Positions 1 to 9,820 of a stretch of 64,000 nucleotides of DNA are shown here, one piece after another. This stretch comes from Rubrivirga marina (GTDB lineage: Bacteria > Bacteroidota > Rhodothermia > Rhodothermales > Rubricoccaceae). Made by a program: the position numbers and the translations under genes. A model generated the notes under the pieces. The model saw only the letters and a list, made by a program, of their open reading frames with translations. It was not told the origin of the DNA and did not search any database. Position 1 is the stretch's first letter. Every line of letters starts with the position of its first letter. The stretch covers positions 2,656,793 through 2,720,792 of the forward strand of contig NZ_MQWD01000001.1 in NCBI RefSeq assembly GCF_002283365.1, in the 5' to 3' direction.

Positions 1-1
1 C

Positions 2-79
2 GTGGCGAAGGCACCGACGCCCCAAAAGACGGCCGGCAACCCCCCGTCGCCTCCGGCTGACGGCCCGGAAGAGGTGTGA
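2..79 (+). CDS. C-terminal end of an upstream protein (partial)
   Basis: An open frame enters from the left edge and ends at TGA 77-79, giving a 25-residue Ala/Pro-rich tail ending in PADGPEEV. The stop overlaps the GTG start of the next gene by four bases (GTGA), the usual sign of translational coupling. The tail is low-complexity and says nothing about function. Confidence 0.5.
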   Translation: MAKAPTPQKTAGNPPSPPADGPEEV

Positions 80-315
80 GCGAGTCGTGGCCCGACCGGT
101 TCGAAAAGGCCGGCCTGCTGGAGCGGGCCGGCCTCCTCGGCGGTGGCGCGGTCCGCCTCCTGGCCAACGCGATCGACAAAGGGCTCGACCGGGCCGCCGC
201 GATCGCCGTCGACGCCAAGCAGGCCTTCGACCGCGAGCTCGACCCCAACATGACGGACGCCCGCGTACTCGAAGAGTGGGACGACCGGGCCGACAATCCG
301 GCCGACGACGCGTAG
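76..315 (+). CDS. Small hypothetical protein, 79 aa
   Basis: The start is a GTG overlapping the upstream stop (GTGA), so it is probably co-translated with the gene to its left. The product is acidic at its C-terminus (EEWDDRADNPADDA) with an Ala/Leu-rich amphipathic middle. It has no signal peptide or clear membrane segment and no motif I recognise. The overlap and the codon use (G/C in third positions) argue that it is real. Confidence 0.6.
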   Translation: MSESWPDRFEKAGLLERAGLLGGGAVRLLANAIDKGLDRAAAIAVDAKQAFDRELDPNMTDARVLEEWDDRADNPADDA

Positions 316-318
316 ACG

Positions 319-639
319 CTACGCGGCCAGCGCCTGTGCGGCCTGGACGCCCGCGAACCTCGGGTGCGCCACGCGCTGCACCATCAGCTGGCCGTCGGCG
401 GCCGACGTGAGCTCCACGTCGAGGAGCCCGTGTGCCGACATCTCGATGACGACGGCGTGCCCGAGGCGGGACGTGTCGTCGCCGGCCTCGCCCGCCTCAG
501 GGCGGAGCCACTGGGCCGCGAGCCGGTTGATCTCGACCCACGAGAGCTGACCGAACGGCGCGCGCGACGACGCCGACAGGATCTCGATGACGAAGTCGGT
601 CGCGTAGGAGAGCGTGTCGGCGAGCGGGGGACGGGACAT
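319..639 (-). CDS. Hypothetical protein, 106 aa
   Basis: The frame is open further upstream, but the ATG at 639 (MSRPPLADTLSYATDF) is the natural start; the extra upstream residues are not protein-like. The product is soluble with helical predicted character and no cysteine. I do not recognise the family. It faces the 79-aa gene convergently with only three bases between stop codons and lies downstream of the P450 gene on the same strand. Confidence 0.55.
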   Translation of the reverse strand: MSRPPLADTLSYATDFVIEILSASSRAPFGQLSWVEINRLAAQWLRPEAGEAGDDTSRLGHAVVIEMSAHGLLDVELTSAADGQLMVQRVAHPRFAGVQAAQALAA

Positions 640-717
640 CGGCGTCGGGGGCGCGTGGCGTACCGGAACGTCGCCTAGGGGGTGTGACAACCCTGTGACG
701 CGGCATCCCAAAGGGCT

Positions 718-2043
718 CTATCGCGCCTCGGGCACCAGGGGCAGCGACCCGGCGGGTCGGAGTGTGACCGAGGCGTGGGCGTCCGGCGCGGGGCCGGCCA
801 TCCGGAGCCGCCAACGCTGTGCGATCGTGGCCATCACCAGCACGCCCTCCGCCCAGGCGAACTGCTCGCCGATGCACCCGCGCCGACCGACGCTGAAGGG
901 GAGGTACGCGAACTTGTGCCGCTTCACGCGGGCCTCGGCCTCGAACCGCTCGGGACGGAAGACGTCGGGCGCTTCCCAGAAACGCGGGTCGCGGTGGATG
1001 CCGGCGGGTGCGAACAGGATCATCGTCCGCGCGGGAATCGGGTGGTCGCCGAGCGTCATGTCGCGCGCGGCTTCCCGACCGACGACCCAGGCCGGCGGGT
1101 ACAGCCGCATCGACTCCGCGAACACCTGGCGGGTGTATGACAGCCGGTCGAGCGCGTCGAACGACGGCGGCCCGCCCAGGGCGTCCACCTCGGCGTGGAG
1201 CTGGGCTTCGACCTCGGGGTGCTGGGCGATGAGGAGCCACGTCCACGCGAGCGCGGCAGCCGTCGTCTCGTGACCCGCGAGGAGGAGCGTCATGGCCTCG
1301 TCGCGGACCTCCTCGTCGGTCATCCCCTCGCCGGTGTCCTCGTTGCGCGCCTCGAGGAGCATCGCCAACAGGTCGTCGTGCGACTCGTGAGGCGCGGCCC
1401 GGCGTTCGTCGATCAGTCCGTAGACGACGGCGTCGAGCGACTGTCGGGCCCGGTCGGCGGTGCGGTTCGCCTGCGTCGGGAGCCACATCAGCTTGTCGGA
1501 GAACGGGTACTGTGTGCGGTCAAAGGCGACCATCGACTCGCGGACCGCTTCGCTCACGCGGTCGGCGTCCGAGAGGACGTCGGCCCCGAAGAGCGTCCGC
1601 CCGGCGATCGCAAGGGCGAGGCGGGTCATGGCTGCGGCGCCGTCGACCGGCTCGCCCTCGGCCCAGCGGTCGGCCTCGGCGCGGGCGAGGTTCACCATCG
1701 TCTGGCCGTAGAGGCGGAGGCGGCCGTGGTGGAAGGCCGGCAGCATGAGCTTCCGCTGGCGGGTGTGCACGGGCGGCTCGCTCGTGAGGAGCCCGTGCCC
1801 GAGGATCCGCGCCGCCAACCGCAGCCCGCGCGCCTTCGTGACGTCGGCGTTCCGGTCGACGAGCACCTCGCGGACAAGGTCGGGGTGGCGGACGAGGACG
1901 AGCCCGGGGAGGCCAGGCGCCGAGACCTCGACGAGGTCGCCGCCGACGGCGTTGAGGCGGGCGATCCCCGCGCGCATGTCCCGGAGGAACGTGAGCGTCA
2001 GGTCGAACGGGAAGCGGGCGGGGAAGCGGCGGACGTCGGTCAT
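718..2043 (-). CDS. Cytochrome P450
   Basis: This is a 441-residue class-I-type soluble P450, a heme-thiolate monooxygenase. The sequence shows the I-helix oxygen-activation motif AGHETT, the K-helix ESMRLYPP (ExxR), and the heme loop FSVGRRGCIGEQ with the axial cysteine in FxxGxxxCxG. No N-terminal membrane anchor is present, so it should be cytosolic. The frame continues 107 codons upstream of the ATG at 2043, but that stretch is arginine-rich shadow sequence. No ferredoxin or ferredoxin reductase gene is adjacent, so redox partners must be elsewhere. The substrate cannot be read from sequence; fatty-acid or terpenoid hydroxylation would be a guess. Confidence 0.93.
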   Translation of the reverse strand: MTDVRRFPARFPFDLTLTFLRDMRAGIARLNAVGGDLVEVSAPGLPGLVLVRHPDLVREVLVDRNADVTKARGLRLAARILGHGLLTSEPPVHTRQRKLMLPAFHHGRLRLYGQTMVNLARAEADRWAEGEPVDGAAAMTRLALAIAGRTLFGADVLSDADRVSEAVRESMVAFDRTQYPFSDKLMWLPTQANRTADRARQSLDAVVYGLIDERRAAPHESHDDLLAMLLEARNEDTGEGMTDEEVRDEAMTLLLAGHETTAAALAWTWLLIAQHPEVEAQLHAEVDALGGPPSFDALDRLSYTRQVFAESMRLYPPAWVVGREAARDMTLGDHPIPARTMILFAPAGIHRDPRFWEAPDVFRPERFEAEARVKRHKFAYLPFSVGRRGCIGEQFAWAEGVLVMATIAQRWRLRMAGPAPDAHASVTLRPAGSLPLVPEAR

Positions 2044-2366
2044 GGCGCCGATACCTGTGGTGGCACGTCGGAGATACGTCAGGTCGCGGGCCCACAGCGG
2101 GAAGGAGACGGGGGGAGCCCGGGGTGGCGTGGAGATCCGTTTCTTGGGCGGTCGGCCTCGGGGTTCGGCGCGCCATGACGTCGCCTCGACGCGACCGGCG
2201 CGTCGAGGGTCGGGGAGCACTCGGCAAAGAGGTTCAGGGGATGCCGTTCCCTCCGAAACTCCGCGAGCGGTCTCCCTGCGGACACACCCAGCGAGGGGAG
2301 GTGGGGAAGTCCCGTAGTGTGTAGGTTCCGCGGTTCCATCCCAGTCGGCCCAACTCCCTCCCACAC
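2044..2366. other. Intergenic region between divergent genes
   Basis: These 323 bases separate the leftward P450 gene from the rightward S74-domain gene. A candidate promoter box TAGGTTCCG lies at 2322-2330 on the plus strand, 36 bases before the ATG at 2367. No other feature is clear; open frames crossing it are high-GC artefacts. Confidence 0.5.
2322..2330 (+). promoter_or_regulatory. Candidate -7 promoter box TAGGTTCCG
   Basis: This matches the TAnnTTCCG box found upstream of several genes in this window. It lies 36 bases before the ATG of the S74-domain gene. No convincing -33 element is visible. Confidence 0.45.
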
Positions 2367-4013
2367 ATGACCCTCCGTCGTTCTCGGCTGCTCCCAGCCC
2401 TGCTCCTGGCGTTCCTCGCCATCCCCGCCTCGGCGCTCGCGTCGGACGACGTCCCCGCGCCGACCACCGTCACCGAGGACCGCCTCGTGTGGGACCTCCA
2501 GGTCGACGCCGTCGAGACGGCCATCGAACTCCGCGGTCCCGAGGGCGTCGTCGCCCGCCGCGTGTTCCAGGCCGGCGAGGTGCCGGCCTTCACCGCCGCC
2601 GACATCGCCGCCCTCGACCTCCCCGACGGCGAGTACCGCTACGACGTGCTCATCGTGACGACCGAGGCGGACGCTGATGACCCCGAAGCGCGCGTGGGCC
2701 TTACGCAGTCCGGTCCGTTCGCCATCCGGAGCGGCCGGTTCGTCGCCGTCATCGGGCCCGTCATCACGGGTAACCAGACGATCAGGGACTCGCTCTGCGT
2801 CGGGTTCGACTGCGCGGACTCGGAGTCGTACGGCTTCGAAACCCTTATGCTCAAGGAGAACAACACGCGCATCCGGTTCTTCGACACGAGTGCGCAAGGC
2901 GGCTTCTCGTCGCGGGACTGGTGGCTCGTCGCCAACAGCAGCCAGAACGGGGGGGCGAGCTACTTCGCGATCCAAGACGCCGGTGACGATGGGTCCATCG
3001 CGAACGACATCCTCCGCGTGGCGGGCGGGGCCCCGGCCCGGTCGCTGTGGATCGACGAGCAGGGGGATCTGGCCCTCGGGACGGAGAGTGGCGCTGCGAC
3101 CACCGAGATCCACGTGGCGGACGGCGACACGCCGACGCTCCGGCTGGAGCAGGACGGGTCGAGCGGGTTCGCGACGCGGACCTGGGACCTCGCCGGGAAC
3201 GAGACGAACTTCTTCGTCCGCGACGTCAACAATGGCAGCGCGCTCCCCCTCCGCATCCTCGCCGGGTCCCCGGGCAACCAGGTCCTGGTCGGTCCGAGCG
3301 GCGTCGAGGTGAACAAGCAGACCAACTCGGGCAGCCCGAAGGCCGGGTACGGCTTCTTTGCCAATGGGGTCGCCGGGGCCGATCGGATGCTCGTCGGGTT
3401 CGACGACGTCACAACGGCCGCCCTGAACACGGACCTCGAGGTCGAGGGCCTCGCCCGCTTCCGCGCCAACACCCGGACCGACGGGACCGCCCTCTTCTTC
3501 GGCGGCGCCGACTTCCGCTCTGGCATCATCGGCCGGGGGACGCTCGCCTTCCAGGCCGACTACTCCACGACGACGCCGTACGTCTTTCAGATCCGCAACA
3601 CCGCTACGGCAACCAACCTATTTCGCCTTGACAACGGGGGGAACCTGACGATCTCGGGGGCGCTGTTCCAGGCGTCCGACGTGGACCGGAAGGACGCCGT
3701 CGTCGCCGTCGATGCAGAGGCCGTGCTTGAGGGCGTCGTCGGCCTCCCGCTCTCGACGTGGCAGTACACCGGGTCCGACGTGACGCACCTCGGCCCGATG
3801 GCCCAGGACTTCTACAGAGCGTTCGGCCTCGGGCAGGGTGAGACGACGATTTCAATGGTCGACGCCGACGGCGTCGCTCTGGCCGCGATCCAGGCGCTCC
3901 ACACGCGGAATGAGGCGGCGCAGGCTCGCATTGCTCAGCTCGAGGCCGCCAACGCCGCGCTGGCTGAGCGCCTGGCCCGCATCGAGGCGCTCCTCGGGCC
4001 CACCCATGAGTAA
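2367..4013 (+). CDS. Secreted protein with C-terminal S74 tail-fibre chaperone domain
   Basis: This 548-residue protein has a Sec signal peptide (hydrophobic core LLPALLLAFLAIPASALA). A long beta-rich middle contains repeated Gly/Asn/Asp turns. The last ~110 residues resemble the peptidase S74 intramolecular chaperone of phage tail fibres: SDVDRKDAVVAVDAEAVLEG matches the conserved S-D-x-x-x-K start, followed by HLGPMAQDFYRAFG and an IQALHTRNE coiled coil. In phage fibres this domain trimerises the shaft and cuts itself off; in bacteria it occurs on surface proteins. No phage genes are adjacent. It ends 34 bases before a T9SS cargo gene, suggesting a joint surface role. Confidence 0.8.
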   Translation: MTLRRSRLLPALLLAFLAIPASALASDDVPAPTTVTEDRLVWDLQVDAVETAIELRGPEGVVARRVFQAGEVPAFTAADIAALDLPDGEYRYDVLIVTTEADADDPEARVGLTQSGPFAIRSGRFVAVIGPVITGNQTIRDSLCVGFDCADSESYGFETLMLKENNTRIRFFDTSAQGGFSSRDWWLVANSSQNGGASYFAIQDAGDDGSIANDILRVAGGAPARSLWIDEQGDLALGTESGAATTEIHVADGDTPTLRLEQDGSSGFATRTWDLAGNETNFFVRDVNNGSALPLRILAGSPGNQVLVGPSGVEVNKQTNSGSPKAGYGFFANGVAGADRMLVGFDDVTTAALNTDLEVEGLARFRANTRTDGTALFFGGADFRSGIIGRGTLAFQADYSTTTPYVFQIRNTATATNLFRLDNGGNLTISGALFQASDVDRKDAVVAVDAEAVLEGVVGLPLSTWQYTGSDVTHLGPMAQDFYRAFGLGQGETTISMVDADGVALAAIQALHTRNEAAQARIAQLEAANAALAERLARIEALLGPTHE

Positions 4014-4047
4014 GCGCGTCTCACCACCCCTCCAGCCTACCCGACCC

Positions 4048-4839
4048 ATGACTGTTCTACTTCGCACGGCCGCTACCCTCGGGCTCGCTCTCGGATTCGC
4101 CGCGGCTCCGTTCGCCCAGGTTCACGTCGCCCCCGACGACGCCGACGAGCCGGGGCGGGTGATCGTCGATGAGCCGTCGTCGCTGGGCTTCCAAGTCGTC
4201 GATGACCAAGACCCGCTCTCCATCCAGGCGGCTCGTGCACCCGCGCGGCGCACCGAGGCGGCCCACGCTGAGCCGACTTGGGAGACAGACGCTGAGGCGG
4301 TGCCTGGGGCGGTGTTCGTGCCCGCGGCCCGTGTGGACGTCGGGCCGCTCGAAGACGGGCGTGACCGGGCTCTTGTGAGGGGGGCACCTGCGGTCGCCGT
4401 CACCGGCGAACTCGCCGACGGTCGGCTGGCGACGTTCGTCCCGAGCCGAGAGGTAGCGATCGTCTACACGGGCCCGCTTAGGGACGGCCGACCGGACGGC
4501 GTCCGGGGGACGCCGGTCGTGTCAGACGACGCGCCGGCCGTCGTGCCGTTCGGCCGTGCCAGGGTCGAGACGGCCAGTCCGGCCCGCTTCGTGGTCCTGC
4601 CGAACCCCGCCTCGACGGAGGCGTGGGTGGAGTTGGTCCCCGCAGCACCGTCTCGGGCCACCATCACGGTGTTCGACGTTCGCGGCCGTGAGGTTCTGAC
4701 GGCCTTCGATGGGCCGGTCGCGCCGGGCTCGCCCTCGCGGGTCCGCCTAGACCTGTCCCCGCTCTCGGCCGGCGCGTACGTGGTCACCGTCGAGATCGAC
4801 GGGGCGCGGGTGAGCGAGACCATCCAGGTCGTCCGCTAG
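4048..4839 (+). CDS. Secreted protein with T9SS type A sorting domain
   Basis: The product is 263 aa. An in-frame ATG exists at 4006, but 4048 places the signal peptide (LLRTAATLGLALGFAAAPFA) correctly at the N-terminus. The C-terminal ~85 residues form a Por/T9SS type A sorting domain: VLPNPASTEAWVEL, then ATITVFDVRGREV, then LSAGAYVVTVEIDG, ending VSETIQVVR. This domain directs export across the outer membrane by the type IX system. The middle is unrecognised and acidic. T9SS is restricted to the Bacteroidota superphylum, so this gene is a strong taxonomic marker. A strong terminator follows. Confidence 0.85.
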   Translation: MTVLLRTAATLGLALGFAAAPFAQVHVAPDDADEPGRVIVDEPSSLGFQVVDDQDPLSIQAARAPARRTEAAHAEPTWETDAEAVPGAVFVPAARVDVGPLEDGRDRALVRGAPAVAVTGELADGRLATFVPSREVAIVYTGPLRDGRPDGVRGTPVVSDDAPAVVPFGRARVETASPARFVVLPNPASTEAWVELVPAAPSRATITVFDVRGREVLTAFDGPVAPGSPSRVRLDLSPLSAGAYVVTVEIDGARVSETIQVVR

Positions 4840-4862
4840 CCTGCGCGCGTAGGGGCCGGCAG

Positions 4863-4898
4863 GGCGCCCTGGGCCTCCGGGCCCAGGGCGCCTTTTTT
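4863..4898 (+). terminator. Rho-independent terminator after the T9SS cargo gene
   Basis: A perfect 13-bp GC stem (4863-4875 paired with 4880-4892) has a 4-base loop and is followed directly by six T residues at 4893-4898. It lies 24 bases after the stop codon. Confidence 0.9.
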
Positions 4899-4930
4899 GA
4901 CGACGGGCGTGAAATTGCACGGCCACTGGT

Positions 4931-5014
4931 GTACGTTGCCTCCGCGCGCAGAGGCGCGCAGTCGTCACCCTTGATGAGAGCCCTGGCTGGAGGAGGCCAG
5001 GGCTCTCGTCTTTT
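4931..5014 (+). ncRNA. Candidate short RNA ending in its own terminator
   Basis: Between two terminators lies a short stretch with a possible -7 box TACGTTGC near 4932, a GCGCGC hairpin around 4945-4960, and a second terminator: a perfect 12-bp stem 4976-4987/4996-5007 followed by GTCTTTTG. No open frame of note fits. A stand-alone terminator right after another terminator implies that something starts between them. It could be a small RNA, or an attenuator leader for the downstream lipoprotein gene. There is no direct evidence of transcription. Confidence 0.35.
4976..5014 (+). terminator. Second rho-independent terminator
   Basis: A perfect 12-bp stem (4976-4987/4996-5007) with an 8-base loop is followed by a short T run. 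It lies 115 bases before the ATG of the next gene, so it cannot terminate the T9SS gene, which already has its own. Confidence 0.75.
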
Positions 5015-5128
5015 GTCGGGTCTGGTGGTCGTGGTCCTGCCGCTCGGGTCACGGGCATGCGCTCGGTGACGTGCGTCGGACCCTCCGATGGGCGTCCGGG
5101 TATCACGACACGTCACCCCCCAGATCCC

Positions 5129-5656
5129 ATGAGTCGCATCTTCCTTCTCGCCGCGTTCGCGCTCATCGTCTCCGCGTGCGAGCCCGCCGACGAGTCGGCT
5201 GAGGCCCCTCCCGTCGACTCCGGCGAGATCGTCGCCTCCGAGGACACGACGGCCACGGCGGACATCCTCGACCCGGATGGCGCCGCGCCGTTCAACCTCA
5301 ACACGGCCACCGCCGAGCAGTTCGCCACGATTCCAGGCGTCGGCGAGCGGATGATCCACGAGTTCGAGGAGTACCGGCCGTACACCAGCATCGAGCAGTT
5401 CCGCCAGGAGATCGGCAAGTACGTCGATGAGGACGTCGTGGCGGGCTACGAGGAGTATGTCTTCGTGCCAGTGAACCCGAACGAGGCCTCTGTCGCCACG
5501 ATGATGCAGCTTCCAGGCGTCACGTCGGAGGCCGAGGCTCAGCAGCTCGTGGATGGCCGGCCGTACGCATCGGAGGACGCGTTCCTGACGGCGTACGAGT
5601 CGATCGCCGGCGAGCCCGACGCGGCCTCGGCGAGCGTCTACGTCGAGTACGAGTAG
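5129..5656 (+). CDS. Helix-hairpin-helix (ComEA-like) lipoprotein
   Basis: The product is 175 aa. The ATG at 5129 gives a lipoprotein signal peptide with lipobox IVSAC (Cys about residue 16). Two helix-hairpin-helix units follow: FNLNTATAEQFATIPGVGER and NPNEASVATMMQLPGVTSEA, each with the LPGVG-type hairpin of the ComEA family, which binds DNA non-specifically in competence. Unlike ComEA, the protein is lipid-anchored and acidic, so DNA binding is uncertain. It overlaps the next gene (stop TAG shares its G with GTG at 5656), indicating coupling. Confidence 0.75.
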   Translation: MSRIFLLAAFALIVSACEPADESAEAPPVDSGEIVASEDTTATADILDPDGAAPFNLNTATAEQFATIPGVGERMIHEFEEYRPYTSIEQFRQEIGKYVDEDVVAGYEEYVFVPVNPNEASVATMMQLPGVTSEAEAQQLVDGRPYASEDAFLTAYESIAGEPDAASASVYVEYE

Positions 5657-6084
5657 TGGCCGCCGAGCCTTGGCTCCGGCGGTTCTTGCTGGCGATGGCC
5701 GTGACGACCTACGTCGCGGCGGCCGTCGAGCTGGCCCTCGTGGAGCACTACGAGGGGTGGCAGCAGATCCTGCCGTTCGTGACGATCGGCTTGGGCGTGG
5801 CGGCCGCGGCCTGGGCGTGGGCGTCGCCGAGGCGCTCCTCGATCCGGTCGGCCCGGTGGGCCGGCGTGCTCGCCACGGTGACCGCCCTGGCCGGCGTGTA
5901 CTTCCACGTCGAGGGCAACCTCGGCTTCGCCCGGGAGGTCCGTCCGGACTCCCGCGGGGTCGAGCTCACGTGGGACGCGCTCAGTGGGGTCAACCCGCTC
6001 CTCGCGCCGGGCATGATCGCGCTGGCCGGTCTGCTGGCCGCCGCGGCGACGTACCGGCACCCCGCGCTGGCCGGTGGGCGCTGA
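5656..6084 (+). CDS. Small integral membrane protein, 142 aa
   Basis: A GTG start overlaps the upstream stop (TAGTG). The product has four predicted membrane helices: FLLAMAVTTYVAAAVELAL, ILPFVTIGLGVAAAAWAW, WAGVLATVTALAGVYFHV and a C-terminal LLAPGMIALAGLLAAAATY. No catalytic motif is visible and I do not recognise the family. Co-translation with the HhH lipoprotein suggests a shared envelope function. Confidence 0.65.
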   Translation: MAAEPWLRRFLLAMAVTTYVAAAVELALVEHYEGWQQILPFVTIGLGVAAAAWAWASPRRSSIRSARWAGVLATVTALAGVYFHVEGNLGFAREVRPDSRGVELTWDALSGVNPLLAPGMIALAGLLAAAATYRHPALAGGR

Positions 6085-6092
6085 CCGCAGCT

Positions 6093-6120
6093 CCCCCCGC
6101 CTCGGCGCCGAGGCGGGGGG
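6093..6120. terminator. Palindromic hairpin between convergent genes
   Basis: A perfect 28-base dyad (CCCCCCGCCTCGGC and its complement) lies between the membrane-protein stop at 6084 and the Lon stop at 6180. It has no T run on either strand. It is probably a shared bidirectional terminator of the CCTCGG..CCGAGG type that recurs in this window. Confidence 0.55.
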
Positions 6121-6179
6121 CCAAGACGGACCGGAGCGGATGGGCTACGGTGCTCGATCTGCGGGTGCCGTCGGCGACC

Positions 6180-8741
<2,562 letters not shown>

Positions 8742-8868
8742 TCGGAGGCGGGGTCGGGCGGGTGGCACGCCGAGGCGGCGTGCGTCGGTCCGCCGGAGCA
8801 TCGGCGGGGGAGGGCGGAGGGTAAACTCACGGGCCGCCCATCGTGTCCCCCGTTCGCCGAATCGTCTC

Positions 8869-9780
8869 GTGCGCGTCGCTCGCCCGTCCGACCTCCTGGT
8901 GCCCGCCCTCGGCGGGGCCCTCTTCGCCCTGATCGCCGGGCTCGTCGGGGCGCGCGCGGCCGGCCTCGGCGTCGGGCTGGCCGTCGGCCTCGGCGTATGG
9001 GCGGGGGTTCTCGGGTGGGCGCTGCGTCGTCCGCTCCGGCGGCTCCGCGTCGCGCGGCGCGCGCTCCCGCAGGCCTCCCGTGACTGGATCGCCGACCACG
9101 TCCGCCTCTACGGCACGCTCGACGACAGGGGTCGCCGGCGGTTCGAGCGCGACGTGGCGTTCGCCCTCGACGGGCTCACGTTCGAGGGCGCGGGCGGGGC
9201 CAAGGCGACCGACGAACTCCGGCTGATGGTCGCCGCCGGCGCCGCGCTCCTCCTCCACGGCCGCCCGGATTGGGAGCTCCCGACCGAGCGGACCGTCCTC
9301 CTCGTGCCCGACACGTTCGACGAGGCCTACGGCGACGAGGAGCCCGGCGTCTACGACGGGATGGTCCACCACCAGGGGCCGATCGTCCTCTCGACGCGGG
9401 CCGTCCAAGATGGCTGGGCGTACGAGGATGGCCACAACGTCGTCCTCCACGAGCTGGCCCACGTGTTCGACTTCGAGGGCTGGGAGGCCGACGGCGTCCC
9501 GAGCTTTCTCGACCCGCGCTCGGCCGAGGCGTGGACGACGCTGATGCGCCGCGAGATGCGCCGGGCGGAGCGGGGCCAGGGCGTCCTCCGGGCGTACGCT
9601 GCCAGCGCGCCGGCCGAGCTGTTCGCCGTCGCCACGGAGCAGTTCTTCGAGCGGCCCGCGCGCTTGCGGAACCATCACTCCGAGCTGTTCGACGCGCTCG
9701 TCGCGTTCTACAACCTCACGCCGCCCGACGAGCCGGAGCTCGGCGCGGGCGAGAGCCTCATGTCTCGTCGCTGGTCGTGA
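8869..9780 (+). CDS. MtfA-type zinc metallopeptidase with N-terminal membrane anchor
   Basis: A 303-residue protein starting at GTG 8869. Two hydrophobic segments (LLVPALGGALFALIAGLVGA and GLGVGLAVGLGVWAGVLGWA) precede a soluble M90/MtfA-like domain. The zinc motif is VVLHELAHVFDF (HExxH), followed about 60 residues later by ELFAVATEQFFE, the usual third-ligand region. E. coli MtfA is soluble and acts on Mlc in sugar uptake control; the membrane anchor here differs. The gene is divergent from Lon, with about 125 bp between starts. Confidence 0.85.
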   Translation: MRVARPSDLLVPALGGALFALIAGLVGARAAGLGVGLAVGLGVWAGVLGWALRRPLRRLRVARRALPQASRDWIADHVRLYGTLDDRGRRRFERDVAFALDGLTFEGAGGAKATDELRLMVAAGAALLLHGRPDWELPTERTVLLVPDTFDEAYGDEEPGVYDGMVHHQGPIVLSTRAVQDGWAYEDGHNVVLHELAHVFDFEGWEADGVPSFLDPRSAEAWTTLMRREMRRAERGQGVLRAYAASAPAELFAVATEQFFERPARLRNHHSELFDALVAFYNLTPPDEPELGAGESLMSRRWS

Positions 9781-9786
9781 CGCGAC

Positions 9787-9815
9787 GACCCCGCCCGGCT
9801 CGGGGCCGAGGCGGG
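9787..9815. terminator. Imperfect CCTCGG/CCGAGG hairpin between convergent genes
   Basis: A nearly perfect dyad (CCCGCCCGGCTCGG and CCGAGGCGGGCCGG, two mismatches in 14 pairs) fills the gap between the metallopeptidase stop and the histidine kinase stop. No T run; probably a shared terminator. Confidence 0.45.
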
Positions 9816-9820
9816 CCGGC

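Noticed and set aside
680-700. Two TGTGAC units 11 bp apart as a CRP-type operator
   Set aside because: They are direct, not inverted, repeats and lack the TCACA half; one short coincidence is not enough.
2367-4013. Prophage remnant because of the S74 tail-fibre domain
   Set aside because: The protein has a Sec signal peptide, no phage genes are near, and S74 domains are known on bacterial surface proteins.
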